A stretch of DNA of 64,000 bases from positions 139,464,734 to 139,528,733 of the forward strand of contig CM057462.1 of NCBI GenBank assembly GCA_030035585.1, given 5' to 3'. This document shows positions 55,041 to 64,000 of the stretch, piece by piece. How positions within the stretch are numbered: the stretch's first letter is position 1; every line of letters begins with the position of its first letter. The notes below the pieces were generated by a model, which worked only from the letters and a program-made list of their open reading frames with translations, did no database searches and was not told the origin of the DNA. The DNA is from Dugong dugon. Taxonomy: Eukaryota > Chordata > Mammalia > Sirenia > Dugongidae. Both the position numbers and the translations under genes were made by a program.

Positions 55041-55261
55041 CCGATACATATCTATCCCTGTCTCTACCTATACCTATATCTGTATCTGTAGCAAAACCTG
55101 TAAGAGCTGGAAATCGATGGGGCTGTTTTTCTGGGTCTCCCAAGTTTTCTGATTTTGACAAGGTGCAGTCTTACTACTTTTCTATTGATCTCTATGGTGG
55201 AAAATATTTGAGTTTTCCTTCTCTGACAGGTTTCTGCTTTCGCAGGTTATGCAATATATAA

Positions 55262-55400
55262 TAGATTTCAATCTCAACCATTTTTATGTGTACAATTCAG
55301 TTCCATTAATTATGTTCACCATGTTGTGCAATCATCACCAGTATCCATTTCCAAATTTTGTCAGCACCCTTAACGGAAACTCAGTGTTATTTTGTATTTA
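55262..55400. mobile_element. Old interspersed repeat (LINE-like)
   Basis: gtgtacaattcagttccatt ... gttgtgcaatcatcaccagt ... ccatttccaaattttgtcag is a pattern common in ancient L1-type sequence. Family not determined. Confidence 0.4.
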
Positions 55401-55605
55401 AGTTGTAGACTAGTCCCATGATGACCTCAACTGAATAATTAGCTCATGGACGCAATGGAATAGTGCGTAAACTCAGGCCAGATTGAACCATAAATTTTAG
55501 ACGGCAAGATCCAGAGTCTGGAAGCCATGTAATACGATTGGCCTTTTGATGAGTGGGGAGTACCTATTTGAGTAGAAGGCTCCTTTTTTCTTTCTTATGT
55601 CTGTC

Positions 55606-55680
55606 AGCGCTCCAGTTCTACTGTGACACACATAGGGTCGCACTGAGTTGGAATCAACTTGACAGCAGTTTGTTGGTTGG
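55606..55680 (+). mobile_element. AfroSINE 3' fragment
   Basis: agttctactgtgacacacat, agggtcgcactgagttggaa, tcaacttgacagcag: second half of the variant-body type. Confidence 0.75.
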
Positions 55681-56143
55681 TTGTCAGAACAGCTGATGAT
55701 AACTGTGCATAGTGAAGGAATAGTTTTGGTTTGCTTTAATTATTCTGTTTCACATTTGGTCACAGGGTAACTTCCTTTGTAGCCTCTGGCTTTCTCCACT
55801 ATCAAAATTGCCACCCTTCTCCTACAGCCAGGCAATGATTGACCATCACATATTGTATGTCTGTAGTAAAATCTATTTCCATTAGTGTAGCTAATAGAAT
55901 TAGCCACCAAATAGAATTTCAAGCCATCAAGGTAACACAGTGCTCTGAAAATCAGGCAGTGGTTAATCAAATAATATTGAGTACCCAGATATGCTCAAGT
56001 CATTAAGAAACACTTTCCACTTAGAAAGCAGGCAGCGGCTTTCCTACAATTAGGTACTTTATGATTATCTGCAAAACATAGAGTACAGTTTTCATTGAAA
56101 CTACTAAAAAACACAACTTAGAAGGACAAATGAAGTTGTTCTA

Positions 56144-57925
<1,782 letters not shown>

Positions 57926-58142
57926 GCGTCTCTGAGTGGCATAAATAGTTAAGCACTTGGATACTGGCTGAAAGGTTGGAAGTTCATAATCCACTCAGAG
58001 GCACCTTAGAAGAAAGGCATGGCAATCTACTTTTGAAAGATCACAGTCACTGAAATCCCTGTGAAGTGCAGCTCTACCCTGAAACACACGGGGTCTTCAT
58101 GAATCAAAACCACTCAAGGGTAACTTTTGTTGTTGTTGTTGT
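57926..58142 (+). mobile_element. AfroSINE, variant-body type, with target-site duplication
   Basis: gcgtctctgagtggcataaa head, gaagaaaggcatggcaatct body, a decayed tail, then GTT units. Flanks tatggacatactg (57913-57925) and tatgggcatactg (58143-58155) differ by one base. Confidence 0.9.
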
Positions 58143-58155
58143 TATGGGCATACTG

Positions 58156-63062
<4,907 letters not shown>

Positions 63063-63075
63063 ATTATATGACTAA

Positions 63076-63266
63076 GGTCTCTGGGTAGCACAAGCAGTTT
63101 ATGCTCAACTACTAACCTAAAGGTTAGCGGTTTGAGTTCACCCTGTGGTGCCTTTTGTAAAGATTACAGACAAGAAAATTCTATAGATTAGGAGCAGTTC
63201 TACTCTGTAATGCATGGGGTAGCCATGAGTTGGGATCGACTCAGTAGCAATAAGTTTGGTTTTTGG
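63076..63266 (+). mobile_element. AfroSINE with 13-bp target-site duplication
   Basis: ggtctctgggtagcacaagc head, ggttagcggtttgagttcac, tgcatggggtagccatgagt, tgggatcgactcagtagcaa tail. attatatgactaa flanks it exactly at 63063-63075 and 63267-63279. Confidence 0.95.
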
Positions 63267-63339
63267 ATTATATGACTAACTCAATCCTTTGGTTAACAGT
63301 GAATGAGCTGTTTAAAGGTCACACCCCTGTCTGCCATCT

Positions 63340-63533
63340 AACCAGGTGCCATGAGTTGATTTTGACTCATGGCGACCCCATGTGTGTCAGAGTAGAACCC
63401 CATAGGGTTTTCAATGACTGATTTGTTGTAGATGGCCGGTCCTTTCTTTTGAAGCACCTCTGGATAGACTTGAATGGCCAACCTTTTGGTTAGCAGCCTA
63501 GCGTGTGAACCGTCTGTATTACCCAGGGACGCT
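63340..63533 (-). mobile_element. AfroSINE, minus strand
   Basis: aaccaggtgccatgagttga, tcatggcgaccccatgtgtg, gcacctctggatagacttga, ggttagcagcctagcgtgtg. A short tgccatct lies at 63332-63339 and 63534-63541 and may be the target-site duplication. Confidence 0.9.
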
Positions 63534-63541
63534 TGCCATCT

Positions 63542-64000
63542 GCTATCTTTGATACATGTGAAACTATAGAGAAATCAGCAAGGAACTGGCTCAGTCTGAA
63601 TGTAGAATGCTTGTTTCAGATGTCTTTTATTTGGATCAGTGCAGTAAATCAATGCTACTTACTTCCTTTTAGGCACTGTAGAGTGTTATACAAAGTTTAC
63701 TATTCCCTGTTGACATTGCACTACCAAAGAGTGAATTTGGTAAATCTAAGTTGTGGTGGCCTTGATGTTGTTCGTACATTTTATTTTATTTTTGTCTTTT
63801 AGCTTATTAATGGATTTTTAAAGGTATTTTTGCTAGAATAACTTTAAAACCTTCAAACACATTACACATTGGACATGGTGGTCATGTTAATTTCTATGGT
63901 TGCTTTCAACCAACTTCCTGGTTGTACTTTTAGTCTTATTCATCTTCCACTTAATTATTTGCTTTATCAGAGTGCTGGAATATATTTCACTTTGGACCTG
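63542..64000. other. Unique sequence at the window end
   Basis: No gene, exon or recognisable repeat seen. Confidence 0.5.

Overview
This is mammalian nuclear DNA. It has long AT-rich introns, very sparse coding sequence and dense interspersed repeats. More than twenty copies or fragments of one tRNA-type SINE share a 3' end that reads like gagtcggaatcgactcgatg followed by gcaa. I recognise this as the AfroSINE family of African endemic mammals (Afrotheria). An RTE-type LINE and a recent L1 are also present, so an elephant or close paenungulate relative is the best guess. The species is inferred from repeats; nothing in the window names it.

The only host gene I can support is OLFM3 (olfactomedin 3, noelin-3, optimedin) on the minus strand. 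Its last four coding exons lie, in transcription order, at 59352-59197, 56368-56149, 34981-34875 and 33743-33066. All four have consensus splice sites and compatible phases. Together they encode 386 residues: the back part of the coiled-coil region and the entire olfactomedin domain, ending in TEDDT. The signal peptide and first exons lie beyond 64000. The introns are 2.8 kb, 21.2 kb and 1.1 kb long. Bases 1 to about 33065 hold the 3' UTR and downstream flank.

Layout: 1-13661 is flank with a near-complete Tigger1-like DNA transposon (2389-4781), a cluster of three AfroSINEs in one target site (6635-7282) and a MaLR LTR (9601-10081). 13662-21942 is one full-length L1 insertion with perfect 19-bp target-site duplications. 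It contains 5' UTR, decayed ORF1, decayed ORF2, 3' UTR and two extra L1-like 3' ends. 22219-25035 is older L1, part of it inverted by twin priming. 25085-28027 is SINE-rich. 28028-33065 is AT-rich, almost repeat-free, and includes the OLFM3 3' UTR. 33066-59352 holds the OLFM3 exons, with an ERVL-like solo LTR inserted into an RTE remnant (41041-42062), a second LTR-like block (about 44350-44898), many SINEs and a 224-bp foldback element (53058-53281). 59353-64000 is intron or upstream sequence.

No bacterial, CRISPR or operon-like structures are present. The most unusual items are the three SINE insertions that re-used one target, the L1 with three successive 3' ends inside a single target-site duplication, and the long imperfect palindrome near 53.1 kb.
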